Part shown: positions 37,207 through 47,700 of the stretch, piece after piece
How the letters are laid out: each line of letters starts with the position of its first letter
Numbering within the stretch: the first letter of the stretch is position 1
Source: Flectobacillus sp. BAB-3569
GTDB lineage: Bacteria; Bacteroidota; Bacteroidia; Cytophagales; Spirosomataceae
DNA: 64,000 nucleotides
Direction of reading: 5' to 3'
NCBI RefSeq assembly: GCF_002270355.1
Contig: NZ_NJFZ01000010.1
Coordinates: 124,007 to 188,006 of the forward strand
Notes under the pieces: generated by a model
Databases searched by the model: none
The model's input: the letters and a program-made list of their open reading frames with translations, nothing else
What the model was told of the DNA's origin: nothing
Translations under genes and position numbers: made by a program

Positions 37207-38697
37207 ATGGGAAAACCAACCGGATTTTTAGAGGTAACAAGAGAAACTCCAAAGAAAAGACCAGTCGCTGAACGTGTTGGCGATTACAAAGAAATAGATA
37301 TTGATTTTACAACAGATAAAGTAACAGCACAAGCGAGTCGTTGTATGGACTGTGGCGTTCCTTTCTGTCATAATGGTTGTCCACTAGGCAACATTATCCC
37401 AGAGTTTAACGATGCAGTATTTGACCAAAACTGGGCTTATGCATACGAAATTTTATCTTCAACCAACAACTTCCCTGAGTTTACAGGTCGTATTTGTCCT
37501 GCGCCATGTGAAGCTGCTTGTGTATTAGGTATCAATAAGCCTCCAGTAACAATCGAGTATATCGAGAAATCGATTATCGAATACGCTTTTGGAAATGGCT
37601 TAGTAAAACCAAATGTACCAACCAAAAGAACTGGCAAGAAAGTAGCAGTAATTGGTTCTGGCCCTGCTGGTTTGGCTTCTGCTGCACAATTAAACAAAGC
37701 TGGTCACTCAGTTACAGTATTTGAACGTGCTGACGAAGCAGGCGGTTTGTTGCGCTACGGTATTCCAGATTTCAAATTAGAGAAATGGGTAGTTCAGCGT
37801 CGTGTTGAGGTAATGAAAGAAGAAGGTATAGTTTTCAAAACTTCAACAAATATAGGTGTTGACATCAAAGGTGAAGAGTTGTTGGAAGACTTCGACTTGA
37901 TTATGTTGGCAGGTGGTTCAACAGTTCCGAGAATGTTGCCTATCCCGGGTTCTGACTTGAAAGGAATTTACCCAGCGATGGAATTTTTGTCACAACAAAA
38001 CAAGCGTGTAGCTGGTATTGATCGTCAATTTGATCACCGTGGTGCTACTTATGCAAATGGTGAATTGTTGGCTACAGACAAAAATGTTGTGGTGATTGGT
38101 GGTGGTGACACAGGTTCTGACTGTGTTGGTACTTCAAATCGTCATAAAGCAAAATCTGTTACTCAAGTAGAGGTAATGCCAATGCCTCCTGCAGAACGTG
38201 CTTCTCAAACTCCATGGCCTAACTGGCCGATGATGTTGCGTACTTCTACATCTCATGAAGAAGGAGCTGATCGTCAATGGTCTATCGCCGTGAAAGAATA
38301 TGTAGGTGATGAAAATGGTAATTTGAAAGGTATTAAAATCGCGGATATTGCTATGGAGGTTGTTGACGGCAAAGCTCAACAAGTTCATACAAATGAGCGT
38401 GAAATTCCTTGCGAATTAGCCCTTATCGCTGCTGGTTTCTTACATCCACAACGTGAAGGCCTTTTGTCTCAATTAGAAGAAAAAGGACTTGAGTTTGACG
38501 AAAGAGGAAATGTAAAAGCTAACAATTACAAGACATCTGTAGATAAAGTATTTGCAGCAGGGGATATGCGTCGTGGACAATCATTGGTAGTTTGGGCTAT
38601 CTCTGAAGGTCGTGAAGCTGCTCGTCAAGCAGATATTTATCTTCAAGGTTCTTCAATTCTTGAAGCTAAAGCGGTGTCTACATTCTCTGTAGTGTAG
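37207..38697 (+). CDS. gltD: Glutamate synthase, small subunit
   Basis: The 496-residue flavoprotein passes electrons from NAD(P)H to the large subunit. Two low-potential [4Fe-4S] clusters use the N-terminal cysteines in SRCMDCGVPFCHNGCPLGN and GRICPAPCEAACVLG. The FAD site is KKVAVIGSGPAGLASAAQL, and the NAD(P)H site is KNVVVIGGGDTGSDCVG. AAGDMRRGQSLVVWAISEGR near the end is the second FAD contact. It sits 74 bases after gltB and precedes a strong terminator, so gltBD is one operon. Confidence 0.96.
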   Translation: MGKPTGFLEVTRETPKKRPVAERVGDYKEIDIDFTTDKVTAQASRCMDCGVPFCHNGCPLGNIIPEFNDAVFDQNWAYAYEILSSTNNFPEFTGRICPAPCEAACVLGINKPPVTIEYIEKSIIEYAFGNGLVKPNVPTKRTGKKVAVIGSGPAGLASAAQLNKAGHSVTVFERADEAGGLLRYGIPDFKLEKWVVQRRVEVMKEEGIVFKTSTNIGVDIKGEELLEDFDLIMLAGGSTVPRMLPIPGSDLKGIYPAMEFLSQQNKRVAGIDRQFDHRGATYANGELLATDKNVVVIGGGDTGSDCVGTSNRHKAKSVTQVEVMPMPPAERASQTPWPNWPMMLRTSTSHEEGADRQWSIAVKEYVGDENGNLKGIKIADIAMEVVDGKAQQVHTNEREIPCELALIAAGFLHPQREGLLSQLEEKGLEFDERGNVKANNYKTSVDKVFAAGDMRRGQSLVVWAISEGREAARQADIYLQGSSILEAKAVSTFSVV

Positions 38698-38806
38698 TGA
38701 TTCATCTCTGATTGAGTGAATTGTGAATGAGTGATTATCTTTTAAAGATGAGTCACTCAGCATATAGTAGGAGTTATCCTGAGGGATTACTCTCCAAATT
38801 TTTATC

Positions 38807-38844
38807 AAAAAAGCGGTCGGAAATTGTTTTTCGACCGCTTTTTT
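38807..38844 (+). terminator. Rho-independent terminator of gltBD
   Basis: The stem aaaaaagcggtcg/cgaccgctttttt is extended by AAA/TTT pairs. It lies about 110 bases past gltD and ends in six T. Confidence 0.85.
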
Positions 38845-39011
38845 GATATTATCATGCTGGATAACTTATCGTTAGGCGTAACAATTTACATCTCTACTTG
38901 TGAAAGGTAAATTTTAAAAATAATCACTCATTCACTCAATCTCAATTCACCCAATTAATGCTGACACACGCTTGATAATTGGCTTCAAACGTGTGTTTTA
39001 TCATTGAAATC

Positions 39012-40049
39012 TCAGTAATCAATATCAATAGCCTCGGGAGAAAATGTGGAAGTATATCCTCTAATAGGAGCGACATTTCCATTATCTCCAAAACCAAAAA
39101 CAAGAATTTTCTTATTAGCCTTTTCTGCTACATAGATAAACCCTTTTATACTACGATCATCAATGGCAATATCTACAGGATTTCCTAAGCCAGTATTTGA
39201 GCCAAAAATGGCTCTATTAGCGAGGATTGAGCTGTTATTGGTAATCTTTGAGACTTTATCTATAATATAAATTCCTCCATCTTTATCAAAATTTGTCCCA
39301 GAAGCATTTCCAATTTCTGTTACAAACAGCATATCTCTTTGTGATGAATAAGCAATGCCATGTAATCGCGCTGTTGCTCCATTGATTTTATATCCATTTA
39401 TAAAAAATCTAAGACTGGCAGCAACTTTTCCTGCCTCTATGCCAGAAGGATTGTTATAAATTTCTACTCGAAGCGCATTTTTATCCATCACAACAAATAG
39501 TCGATTGTTCTTTTTGTCGTACGTAATTCCCCATGGCTCGCCACTTAGTTTAAGTTTTTTCCCCACATACTTTCCATTTAAGGTCGAAACTTTTTCATAG
39601 ACTCTAATTGTACTGTCGGTATTGTTTGCTACGAATAATGCGTCATTTGTCTCATCATAGGCGATTTCTCTTCCACTAGATAGGGTAGAGTCGATAATGA
39701 TATTATTAGGTAAAGACGCCTCAAATACAGAAGAGGCATTGTTGTAAAGCCTAATACTTTTTTGTGCTCTACTTATTTGAAACAAAAAGTTTTTACTTGC
39801 AACAAATAAAACTCCATTACCATCTTGCGCGCCATTGTTTAGTTCAACCTTAGGAACTAATATAGTAGAGTCTGCTGGTTTGAAAATTTGCAAGTTTTTG
39901 GCATTAATCGTCGTTTCAGCATTAGAAACAAAAAGGGTCGAAACTTTAAAAATTTCTAACGGCTCGGCATCAGAATTTTTAAAACAGGCGCTCAAAAACA
40001 GGATACCCCAGAAGCTACAAAGTGTGAATAGTAGAAATGATTTTTTCAT
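39012..40049 (-). CDS. Lipoprotein with beta-propeller-like repeats
   Basis: The 345-residue protein has a lipoprotein signal ending LSAC, with Cys22 as lipid site. The rest shows about six repeats of a beta-propeller (NHL/YVTN type) blade: GREIAYDETNDALFVANNTD, EPWGITYDKKNNRLFVVMDK, RLHGIAYSSQRDMLFVTEIG, NPVDIAIDDRSIKGFIYVAE. Such proteins bind ligands or partners at the envelope. The neighbours give no hint of function, and no enzyme motif is visible. Confidence 0.75.
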   Translation of the reverse strand: MKKSFLLFTLCSFWGILFLSACFKNSDAEPLEIFKVSTLFVSNAETTINAKNLQIFKPADSTILVPKVELNNGAQDGNGVLFVASKNFLFQISRAQKSIRLYNNASSVFEASLPNNIIIDSTLSSGREIAYDETNDALFVANNTDSTIRVYEKVSTLNGKYVGKKLKLSGEPWGITYDKKNNRLFVVMDKNALRVEIYNNPSGIEAGKVAASLRFFINGYKINGATARLHGIAYSSQRDMLFVTEIGNASGTNFDKDGGIYIIDKVSKITNNSSILANRAIFGSNTGLGNPVDIAIDDRSIKGFIYVAEKANKKILVFGFGDNGNVAPIRGYTSTFSPEAIDIDY

Positions 40050-40299
40050 ATTGTAGGCAATTCAAAGTTTTTGTGGATTATATTTTCAGATATACGTAGA
40101 TGATGAACTTTTAGATTGAAATATTAAATCTTAGATAAATCTGAAAATGCGTCTAAAATCAAGTAGAAGTGGTTTTTGGATAAAAAAACTTTCAAAAAAA
40201 GTGCCTTTGTAATGGTTGTTTTAAGTAATTGTTAATCAGAATTGTATGGTATATGTTGTGAAAAACTTTCAAGAAAATGCATTTTTTTTTCATTTCCGA

Positions 40300-40332
40300 C
40301 TTGCATCTTAATCAAAAAAAGCCGTACCTTTG
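40300..40332 (+). promoter_or_regulatory. Bacteroidota-type promoter of the tRNA cluster
   Basis: TTG at 40301-40303 and TAccTTTG at 40325-40332, with 21 bases between, match the Bacteroidota sigma-A consensus (TTTG / TAnnTTTG). Start would be near 40339, about 45 bases before tRNA-Ser. Confidence 0.75.
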
Positions 40333-40381
40333 CATCACCTAAACACAAGGGAGGTATCTAACGAGATACTTTAAGTGTTAA

Positions 40382-40471
40382 GGAGAGATGCCTGAGAGGC
40401 CGAAAGGAACAGTTTGCTAAACTGTCGTACTGGTAACGGTACCGAGGGTTCGAATCCCTCTCTCTCCGCCA
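40382..40471 (+). tRNA. tRNA-Ser (anticodon GCT)
   Basis: It has a complete cloverleaf with acceptor GGAGAGA/TCTCTCC, anticodon GCT in a perfect 5-bp stem, a long variable arm typical of serine tRNAs, and T arm with GGTTCGAATCC. CCA is encoded at 40469-40471. It reads AGC/AGU codons. Confidence 0.95.
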
Positions 40472-40497
40472 CTTTTAAAGTGGAATGGCCAAAAGTT

Positions 40498-40574
40498 CGG
40501 GATGTAGCGTAGTCCGGTATCGCGCCTGCTTTGGGAGCAGGAGGTCGTAGGTTCGAATCCTGCCATCCCGACCA
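40498..40574 (+). tRNA. tRNA-Pro (anticodon TGG), first copy
   Basis: It has acceptor CGGGATG/CATCCCG, anticodon TGG in CTGCTTTGGGAGCAG, T arm AGGTTCGAATCCT, and CCA encoded at 40572-40574. The mature part is identical to the copy at 40800. Confidence 0.95.
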
Positions 40575-40646
40575 TAATTTAGGATTTTGAAGATTGACAT
40601 AAGTGAATTTTCAGTTCCGTCTGGAATCAGAATCCTTTTTTATTCC

Positions 40647-40720
40647 GGTTCCGTAGCTCAGCTGGATAGAGCAACTGCCTTCTAAGCAGTAGGTCTCAGG
40701 TTCGAATCCTGACGGAATCA
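40647..40720 (+). tRNA. tRNA-Arg (anticodon TCT)
   Basis: It has acceptor GGTTCCG/CGGAATC with one G-T pair, anticodon TCT in CTGCCTTCTAAGCAG, and T arm GGTTCGAATCC. CCA is not encoded. It reads AGA. Confidence 0.94.
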
Positions 40721-40799
40721 CACCTGAGAATAAGATACACAGTAGAGTGAATCTTTTACAAAATACTTTTCTAGTTAATGTTAATTAATATAGGAAATT

Positions 40800-40873
40800 C
40801 GGGATGTAGCGTAGTCCGGTATCGCGCCTGCTTTGGGAGCAGGAGGTCGTAGGTTCGAATCCTGCCATCCCGA
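40800..40873 (+). tRNA. tRNA-Pro (anticodon TGG), second copy
   Basis: The 74 bases are identical to the copy at 40498-40571, but here the 3' CCA is not encoded (acaaag follows), so CCA must be added after processing. It is the last tRNA before a terminator. Confidence 0.95.
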
Positions 40874-40874
40874 C

Positions 40875-40905
40875 AAAGCCTAACTCATTGAGTTAGGCTT
40901 TTTTG
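40875..40905 (+). terminator. Terminator of the tRNA cluster
   Basis: The inverted repeat aaagcctaactca/tgagttaggcttt is followed by a T run directly after the last tRNA. Confidence 0.8.
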
Positions 40906-40952
40906 TTTTGTAACAGTTCCCGAACTTTACTTGTAACAAAAGAAGCCAACAC

Positions 40953-40989
40953 AAAAAAGCCTTTCCTTGTATCAAGGAAAGGCTTTTTT
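40953..40989 (-). terminator. Terminator of mqo
   Basis: The 17-bp stem aaaaaagcctttccttg with a 3-base loop lies just past the mqo stop on the minus strand and ends in T. It can also work on the plus strand. Confidence 0.85.
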
Positions 40990-41009
40990 GTGAGAAATAG
41001 TATCTAAAA

Positions 41010-42527
41010 TTAAGCTAATTCAGCTGATTTAAGACCAAGTACATCATTTGTCCAATGATTGATTTGATTAAACAACTCATCATTGCTAATCAAAGATTGT
41101 CCAAATGAAGGAATCATTGCTTTTAATTTACTTTGCCATTCTTCTGTATTGTATTCCTCTTTAAAGCAGCGCTCTAATAATTTCAACATAATGTCAACCG
41201 CCGTAGAAGCTCCAGGAGAAGCTCCTAGTAAGGCAGCAATTGAACCGTCAGAAGCTGCAACAATTTCGGTACCAAATTCAAGCACACCACCTTTTACTGG
41301 GTCTTTCTTAATTACCTGTACGCGTTGTCCGGCTACAAGCAATTCCCAATCTTCCATGCGTGCATTCGGGAAGTATTCTTTCAACGCCTCCAAACGGTCT
41401 TCTGGTGATTGTCTTACTTGCTCAATCAAATATTTCGTAAGGTCGATGTTCTGCAAACCTGCTTGCATCATTGGTACGATGTTGCTCAATTTGATAGAAG
41501 AAGGTAAGTCTAATAAAGAACCTTCTTTTAAGAAACGAGTCGTGAACCCTGCATACGGACCAAAAAGAAGTTCCTTCTGACCATCAATCATACGAGAGTC
41601 TAAGTGTGGAACTGACATCGGTGGAGCACCTACTGCAGCCTTACCGTATACTTTTGCGTTGTGACGTTCTACAACTTCAGGATTGTTGCATTTTAACCAT
41701 TGTCCACTTACAGGGAAACCTCCAAAACCTTTACCTTCTTCAATTTTAGATTTCTCCAATAATGGCAATGCACCGCCTCCAGCACCAACAAATACAAAAC
41801 TTGTGTAGATTTTCTTTTTATTACGCTTTTTGGTAGCAAGGTTATCTAAGGTAATACACCAGTTTCCGTCTTCTAGTTGTTCCAAATCGGTTACTTCATG
41901 CTTCAAACGGATTTTAACACCATCCATGTTTTTGAGGTGATCAAACAACATACGTGTTAAGTTGCCGAAGTTAACATCAGTTCCTGCATCGGTGTAAGTA
42001 GCTGCTACGGGTTGATTTGCATCACGACCTTCCATCACCAAGGGAATCCAATTTTTAATTTCTTCTGGATTCTCAGTATACAACATATCTTTGAAAACGT
42101 GATATTGAGTCAATAAATCAAAACGCTTACGAAGATAGCTTACGTTTTTTTCACCATGAACGAAACTCATGTGAGGTACAGATTGAATAAAGTCCTCAGG
42201 TGAAAGGATATTTTTTTCGACTAGATATGCCCAGAATTGGCGTGAAAGTTGGAATGAATCATAAATTTTTAAAGCCTTAGACCCATCAACACTACCATCT
42301 GGTTTTTCAGGAGTATAGTTCAGCTCACATAATGCAGCATGACCTGTACCTGCGTTGTTCCAAGCTTCCGAACTTTCTCCTGCAATCAAATCAAGACGTT
42401 CGAAAATAGTAATTTTTAAATCAGGTTGAAGCTCTTTTAACAACACCCCGAGCGTCGCACTCATAACGCCTGCCCCAATCAAAACAACATCTGAATAGTT
42501 GGCAGCACTCTTTAATTTTTTACGCAT
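41010..42527 (-). CDS. mqo: Malate:quinone oxidoreductase
   Basis: This 505-residue peripheral FAD enzyme oxidises malate to oxaloacetate and reduces quinone at the inner membrane. The FAD site is SDVVLIGAGVMSATLGVLLK near residue 12. The family stretches ERLDLIAGESSEAWNNAGTG, HAALCELNYTPEKPDGSVD, FVFVGAGGGALPLLEKSKI and GKAAVGAPPMSVPHLDSR are clear. The C-end LGASPGASTAVDIMLKLLERC is typical. Length fits the family (about 490-550). The ATG is preceded by a long AT-rich region and a terminator follows, so it is monocistronic. Confidence 0.95.
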   Translation of the reverse strand: MRKKLKSAANYSDVVLIGAGVMSATLGVLLKELQPDLKITIFERLDLIAGESSEAWNNAGTGHAALCELNYTPEKPDGSVDGSKALKIYDSFQLSRQFWAYLVEKNILSPEDFIQSVPHMSFVHGEKNVSYLRKRFDLLTQYHVFKDMLYTENPEEIKNWIPLVMEGRDANQPVAATYTDAGTDVNFGNLTRMLFDHLKNMDGVKIRLKHEVTDLEQLEDGNWCITLDNLATKKRNKKKIYTSFVFVGAGGGALPLLEKSKIEEGKGFGGFPVSGQWLKCNNPEVVERHNAKVYGKAAVGAPPMSVPHLDSRMIDGQKELLFGPYAGFTTRFLKEGSLLDLPSSIKLSNIVPMMQAGLQNIDLTKYLIEQVRQSPEDRLEALKEYFPNARMEDWELLVAGQRVQVIKKDPVKGGVLEFGTEIVAASDGSIAALLGASPGASTAVDIMLKLLERCFKEEYNTEEWQSKLKAMIPSFGQSLISNDELFNQINHWTNDVLGLKSAELA

Positions 42528-43171
42528 TTCTCACAAAAAAATTATCTCGTTAGTTATATTATACTTATTCGAATAGGTAACAAAAAATAATCTTAAAATT
42601 GCACAATTCCTTTCAAATAATAATTACTTTCTTGTTCTCTTTATATTTTTTCTTTATAATAGTATATTAAATTGTGCCTCAAATTTCAATTTTAAAGGCT
42701 TTTCAATTATTTAACATAAAAAGGACATAAACGGTGCATATTTACTCAAAAAAATAAAATATGATTTTTTGAAGATTTTATTTACTGCTTGTATTTCTAA
42801 AAATGTATTGATATCCAGTGTATTAAGTAACTACTAATTGTAGCAAAGTGTTTGGAAAAATTGATGTATTTACAGCTATTTTTATTTAGCAGCGACTCTA
42901 TTTAAAGAATATATTATGGGAAATAGCATGAATTTTCGATGTTTTTACTCTCTATTCAACTAATTGTATTTTTACAAGATTAACGATTGTATAAAATCAA
43001 GTGCGTTGTAAGAGTGCTACAAGTAGTTTTACTTATATTAACATCTGGTAATTAATGAGTATATTCATTATGAAAAATATCTGCGGTTTTTCGCAAAATA
43101 GCTTGTGAAAAAAACTATTATTGTATCTCTCTATTCTCTCATCAAAAACCTTTAAAAGAATCCAACTTACT
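42528..43171. other. Intergenic region, about 640 bp, no gene seen
   Basis: This is an AT-rich spacer between divergent mqo and the SMP-30 gene. I see no ORF, stable hairpin or recognisable promoter. A TTG codon at 43121 is in frame with the SMP-30 gene but is probably not its start. Confidence 0.5.
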
Positions 43172-44062
43172 ATGAAAAAAGTATATCAAGCTGAGGTGCT
43201 ATTAGAATCGAGCTGTAGATTGGGAGAGGGACCAGTATGGTGTTCGTCAACCAATGCGATTTATTGGGTTGATATTGAGGGTCGAACGATTAATTGGTAT
43301 TTATTGGATTCTCAGGTACATCATTTTAGTGCTATTTCCAAACGTATTGGCATGGTTGCCTTGACCGAATCACCCTATAAGTTGCTTTTGGGCTTGCAGG
43401 GTAGCTTATGCTGGTATGATGTCAAAACTGGAGCATTAGAGCTATGGAAGCCTATGGAGGCGCATTTGACCTATAATAGATGTAATGATGGACAAATAGA
43501 TCTAAAAGGGCGACTCTGGGTAGGAACTATGCAGATAGAAAATCAGCGGAATGAAGGAAATCTATATTGTATTTCCACAGCTGGAGAGCAAATACATTTG
43601 TTGTCGAAATTAGGTATCTCCAACGGAATGGCTTGGAGCTCGGATGGAGCATTTTTTTTCTTTATAGATTCACTTAAAAGAAATATTCGAAGATTTGTCA
43701 TAAATGAAGAGGGAGCTTTGGTTCTAACCAAAGAAAAAATAATCTATCAATCTAAAAATCGTGGTGAACTACCTGATGGAATGTGTATGGACGCTGAGGG
43801 GAATTTGTGGGTAGCCTTTTGGGGTGGTTTTAGGGTAGCTTGTATTAATACCAAAACAGGGGAGGAGCTGGCCGAAATAAAGCTTCCTGTTCCTAATGTA
43901 ACATCGTGCAATTGGATAGGACCAGATTTTAGTGAATTGGTGATTACAACTGCGAGAGAAGGTTTGGATGAGCACGAATTATTGACCTATCCAATGAGTG
44001 GGCATGTATTTAGGTGCAAAGTAGATGTGAAGGGAATAGAAGCTCGTCGGTTTGCGATATAA
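43172..44062 (+). CDS. SMP-30/gluconolactonase/LRE family protein
   Basis: With the ATG at 43172 the protein has 296 residues and starts MKKVYQAEVLLESSCRLGEG. This puts the metal-binding Glu19 in the family position (xLGEGPxW). YNRCNDGQIDLKGRLWVGTM, GISNGMAWSSDG and LPDGMCMDAEGNLWVAFW supply the other metal ligands (Asn and Asp) of the six-bladed propeller. The family hydrolyses sugar lactones or related esters with Ca or Zn. A TTG at 43121 would add 17 residues with no family match. It is monocistronic; the lactone is unknown. Confidence 0.87.
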   Translation: MKKVYQAEVLLESSCRLGEGPVWCSSTNAIYWVDIEGRTINWYLLDSQVHHFSAISKRIGMVALTESPYKLLLGLQGSLCWYDVKTGALELWKPMEAHLTYNRCNDGQIDLKGRLWVGTMQIENQRNEGNLYCISTAGEQIHLLSKLGISNGMAWSSDGAFFFFIDSLKRNIRRFVINEEGALVLTKEKIIYQSKNRGELPDGMCMDAEGNLWVAFWGGFRVACINTKTGEELAEIKLPVPNVTSCNWIGPDFSELVITTAREGLDEHELLTYPMSGHVFRCKVDVKGIEARRFAI

Positions 44063-44066
44063 AAAA

Positions 44067-44094
44067 TAAGGCTAGTCAGTTTTGACTAGCCTTA
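44067..44094. terminator. Bidirectional terminator between convergent genes
   Basis: The 12-bp stem taaggctagtca with a 4-base loop lies directly after the SMP-30 stop and before the LysM gene end on the other strand. Confidence 0.75.
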
Positions 44095-44100
44095 ATACTT

Positions 44101-44568
44101 TTATTTCAATGGTGGAATTCTAAGCAATTGACCCGGATAAATCAAATTAGGATCTTTCAACATCGGTTTGTTTGCTTCGAAAATCACAGGATATTTCATC
44201 ATGTCACCGTAATAGTGTTGAGCAATTTTTGATAATGAATCACCTTTTACTACTTCGTGATACTGTGCTTCTTCTTCTGGTTCGTCTACTGTAAGTTGGT
44301 TATCCACCACTTTTACTCCTTCAACGTTACCTACTGCTAATGCAATTTTCTCTGCATCTTCTTGTTTGGCAACTTCTCCAATGATTGAAACAGTGTCGCC
44401 ATTGGTGCGGATAGTTAATGAATTGTAGGCTAGACCTAATTGTTTTACGTGTGCTAAAAGAGCACTAGCTCTTAGAGGTTCTACTTCGGCAGCTTTTGCT
44501 GGCTCTACTTGAGTGTGGTTTCCGAAAATTTTTTCACCAACACCCTTAAAGAAAGACATAAGTCCCAT
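44101..44568 (-). CDS. kbp: BON-LysM protein, Kbp/YgaU homologue
   Basis: This 155-residue protein is similar in length and layout to E. coli Kbp (YgaU, 149 residues), a cytoplasmic K+-binding protein. The N-terminal MGLMSFFKGVGEKIF matches its short helix. Residues about 35-95 form a BON domain (SLTIRTNGDTVSIIGEV, AEKIALAVGNVEGVKVVDNQ). Residues about 103-153 form a LysM domain (YHEVVKGDSLSKIAQHYYGD, IFEANKPMLKDPNLIYPGQL). No signal peptide is seen, as in Kbp. A role in potassium response is inferred from the homologue; cell-wall binding is the alternative for LysM. Confidence 0.85.
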   Translation of the reverse strand: MGLMSFFKGVGEKIFGNHTQVEPAKAAEVEPLRASALLAHVKQLGLAYNSLTIRTNGDTVSIIGEVAKQEDAEKIALAVGNVEGVKVVDNQLTVDEPEEEAQYHEVVKGDSLSKIAQHYYGDMMKYPVIFEANKPMLKDPNLIYPGQLLRIPPLK

Positions 44569-44687
44569 AGCGGTATAAGTTTGATTTAAGTTTAAATTAA
44601 TCTACCTCTAAACGTTGAACAGGGCAAGAAGTCACAATTTTGTGAAATAAAATAATTCAACGTCTTTAGGGCGCCTAAAAATACAAA

Positions 44688-44718
44688 AAAGGGCTTCCGA
44701 AACAAATCAGAAGCCCTT
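44688..44718 (-). terminator. Terminator of the tricorn-like gene
   Basis: The stem aaagggcttc/gaagcccttt with a 12-base loop lies just past the tricorn stop, followed on the minus strand by a T run. Confidence 0.75.
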
Positions 44719-44739
44719 TAATTATGTAATAAATTTTAA

Positions 44740-47700
44740 TTATTTTTTCGCTGAATCAATATCTTTTAGTAATGTTTCCACAGCTACTTTTAATTGGTTG
44801 TCTGTACCTTTTGAAATCCACTCTGGTTCGTTTTCTACAATAACATCTGGAACTGCTGGTCCGAGTTCTTGGTTTTTGTCTGTAGTTTTAGTGTACCATC
44901 CACGACCAGGAAGACGAACAAATGAGCCATCCATCAATGATTTACCACCTGTTGAAATTACAGAACCATTTGTTGGTAAACCTACTAACTTACCGATGCC
45001 TAATGATTTATAAGCATGTGAGAAAATTTCAGCATTCGAATAGCTTCCTTCGTTACATAATGCAATTGACGGTTTTGTCCAAGCTGCATAAACCAAACGC
45101 TCTCCAATTGGATAATAGTCGCGGAACTTCAACTTGTCTTTTTCCAAATTTTCACTAGCGCCTCTTGGAATAGTGTAGGCATGTTGCTTATAGTTCAAAA
45201 TAGTCATTAAGTAATCGGTTGTAGAACCACCACCATTGTAGCGTACATCTATCACGATACCATCTTTGCCATATCCTGCTGCTGTAAACTCACGCTCTAC
45301 CACTTCAAAGCTAGGGAAGTCCATACTCTTGATGTGGATATATCCCAAACGACCGTTAGAGAATTTTTCTACTAACTTCTTACGATTTTCTACCCATTCA
45401 TCATAAAGATTACTACTAATGCTATTAGTTAGACGTACAACCACCTCACGAGTTTTACCTGTTGCATCATTTACAGAGACGATAACTTTTTCATTTGCCA
45501 AACCATTCAATAGTTCATAAAAGTTGTCAGATTGCCCAACAGCTTGTCCGTTGATAGCTACAATCGTTTCACCTTCATTGATGATACTTTTTGATTTGGT
45601 CACAGGAGTTTCTGGCACAACGTGTGACACTTTCATTCCATTTGCGGTAGGAGTCAATTCGGTTCCTAATAAACCTGTTATTTCTCTTTGAGTTTCGGCA
45701 CGTTCAGGCGCCGTTAAGCCCATGTGACTAGAATTTAGTTCGCCTAAAAGTAAGTTGAACATATCTCTAAAATCACTTGAGGTACTAGCATTAATACAAC
45801 GCTCTTTGTATTTATCGTGCAATTTCGCCCAGTTATTTCCGTGGAATTGTGGGTCGTAAAAACCATCACGGATTGTACGCCAAGCCTCTTCAAATACTTG
45901 AGTGCGCTCGCCAGTATAGTCTACTTTCATTTTGGCACTTACTGGCAACGATTCAGGCAGACCAGCTTTGGTATCGATACGAGCTAAGCCTCCGCCACCA
46001 AAACCGCCCATACGGCTGTAGTAAATGTATTTTCCTTCTTTATCCAAATACAAACCTCCAGGGTTACTACCACCTTTGGTGATTTCTTTTAAATCTTTAC
46101 CATCCCATTTGATGCTATATAGATCTCGACCTTTTGCCGAGCTACTATTGGTTACATAATAGAATGTTTCTCCGTCTTTAGAGATAACAAAATCAGATTC
46201 AGAACCTGGGAAGTTGGTCACCTGAACTACACGGTTGTGAATACCATCGAAGTCGATAACGATTGGCTTAACACCTTTTTCTTTTTTATCTGACTTGCCA
46301 GCTGCACCTTCAGCAGGAGATGAATCTTTTTCTTGCCAGTCTTGCGCTTCTTTTTCCCAATCTTCTTTTTTCAACCAAACAAACCATACGTCTGCACTAC
46401 GACCAGAACTACGTTCTGAAACAAAACCCAATTTTGAACCATCACCACTCCAGAAAGGACGTGAATCACGGCGTGGGTGCATGGTTACATTTACCGCTTT
46501 ACCTGTATTATCAGAAGCTTTGATGAAAATTTCTTGGTTATAATACAAGTCGGTTAAGCTATATGCCAAATACTTATTGTCTGGACTCCAAGCGATGTCA
46601 TTAGGTGATGCCCAGCTATCATTGATAACCTTTTCATTAGTCAATTTTCCATCTGCGCTAATATCAGCCACGACAAATTTGCCTCTACCACGCACATAGG
46701 CAATTTTTTTACCGTCATTTGAAACTACCAGATTTGACTCGTCGTCTGGGGTAGTAGTCAATTGTGTAATTTTATGCTTTAAAGTTTTGAAGATGTTCTT
46801 TTCTGAAGCATCTGCTGACTGTACCATGAACATTTCGAAGTTGCCGCCAGTACGGTCACTTGTGAAAAGTAGAGTAGAGTCATTTAACCAAGCTGGTTCT
46901 ACATCACGAAAAGCGTGTGAAGAAACGTTGATACTACGAGCTTTTTCTTTATCAGCTTCTTTGACGAAAATTTCACCACGGATGCCGTAAGCTAATAATT
47001 TACCATTGGGAGATACCTTAAAATCTTCGATACCAGAAGTAAATGTTTTGCTTTCTGAAGCATCAAATCTATCGTCTGCATTGATAGTAACATTGATTTT
47101 TTGGATAGAACCATTTGCCACTTTGTAAGTGTAAAGATTCATATCTTGTTCAAAAACAATGGTATTGCCATCTGTAGAGATATTGATATGACGAATAGAT
47201 TCATCCTTGAAGTTGGTCAACTTTTTAGGAGTTCCTTCTGCTTTACCATCATTTGAAATTTTCAATTGGTAAAGGTTATATGCTCCATCATTACTGCTCA
47301 AGAAATAAAGCGTATTGTTTTTACTCCATTGAGGCATAACGTCGTTGGTAGCGAATAAAGGAAGTTTATTATAGCTTTTTGATTTTGTGTCAAAAATCCA
47401 AATTTCACGATTAGAACTACCAGTGTATGCTTGACGAGCTACAGGGTTGATATCGCCACGAACTAAAGCCACAAAACGTCCGTCGGGTGAAACAGTCGGC
47501 TCGAAACCAAGGACATCTAACATTCTTGATTCGGTTCCTCCTTTTGGAGAAATAGAATACACTTCAGAAGGACGTTCGATTTGACGGAATTCGCGAGAAG
47601 TTGAAAATAGAATTTTGTCTGCTTGCGTCCAACTAGCGATATTATCTTGGCTTGAGTGGAACGTCAAACGTTTTGGCATTCCGCCAGTAGTAGGCATGAT

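Noticed and set aside
43121-43171. TTG start that lengthens the SMP-30 protein by 17 residues
   Set aside because: The ATG at 43172 places the family's conserved Glu at the usual distance, and the added residues have no family match.
46295-46543. ORF on the plus strand opposite the tricorn gene
   Set aside because: It is a shadow of the minus-strand coding sequence with no independent support.
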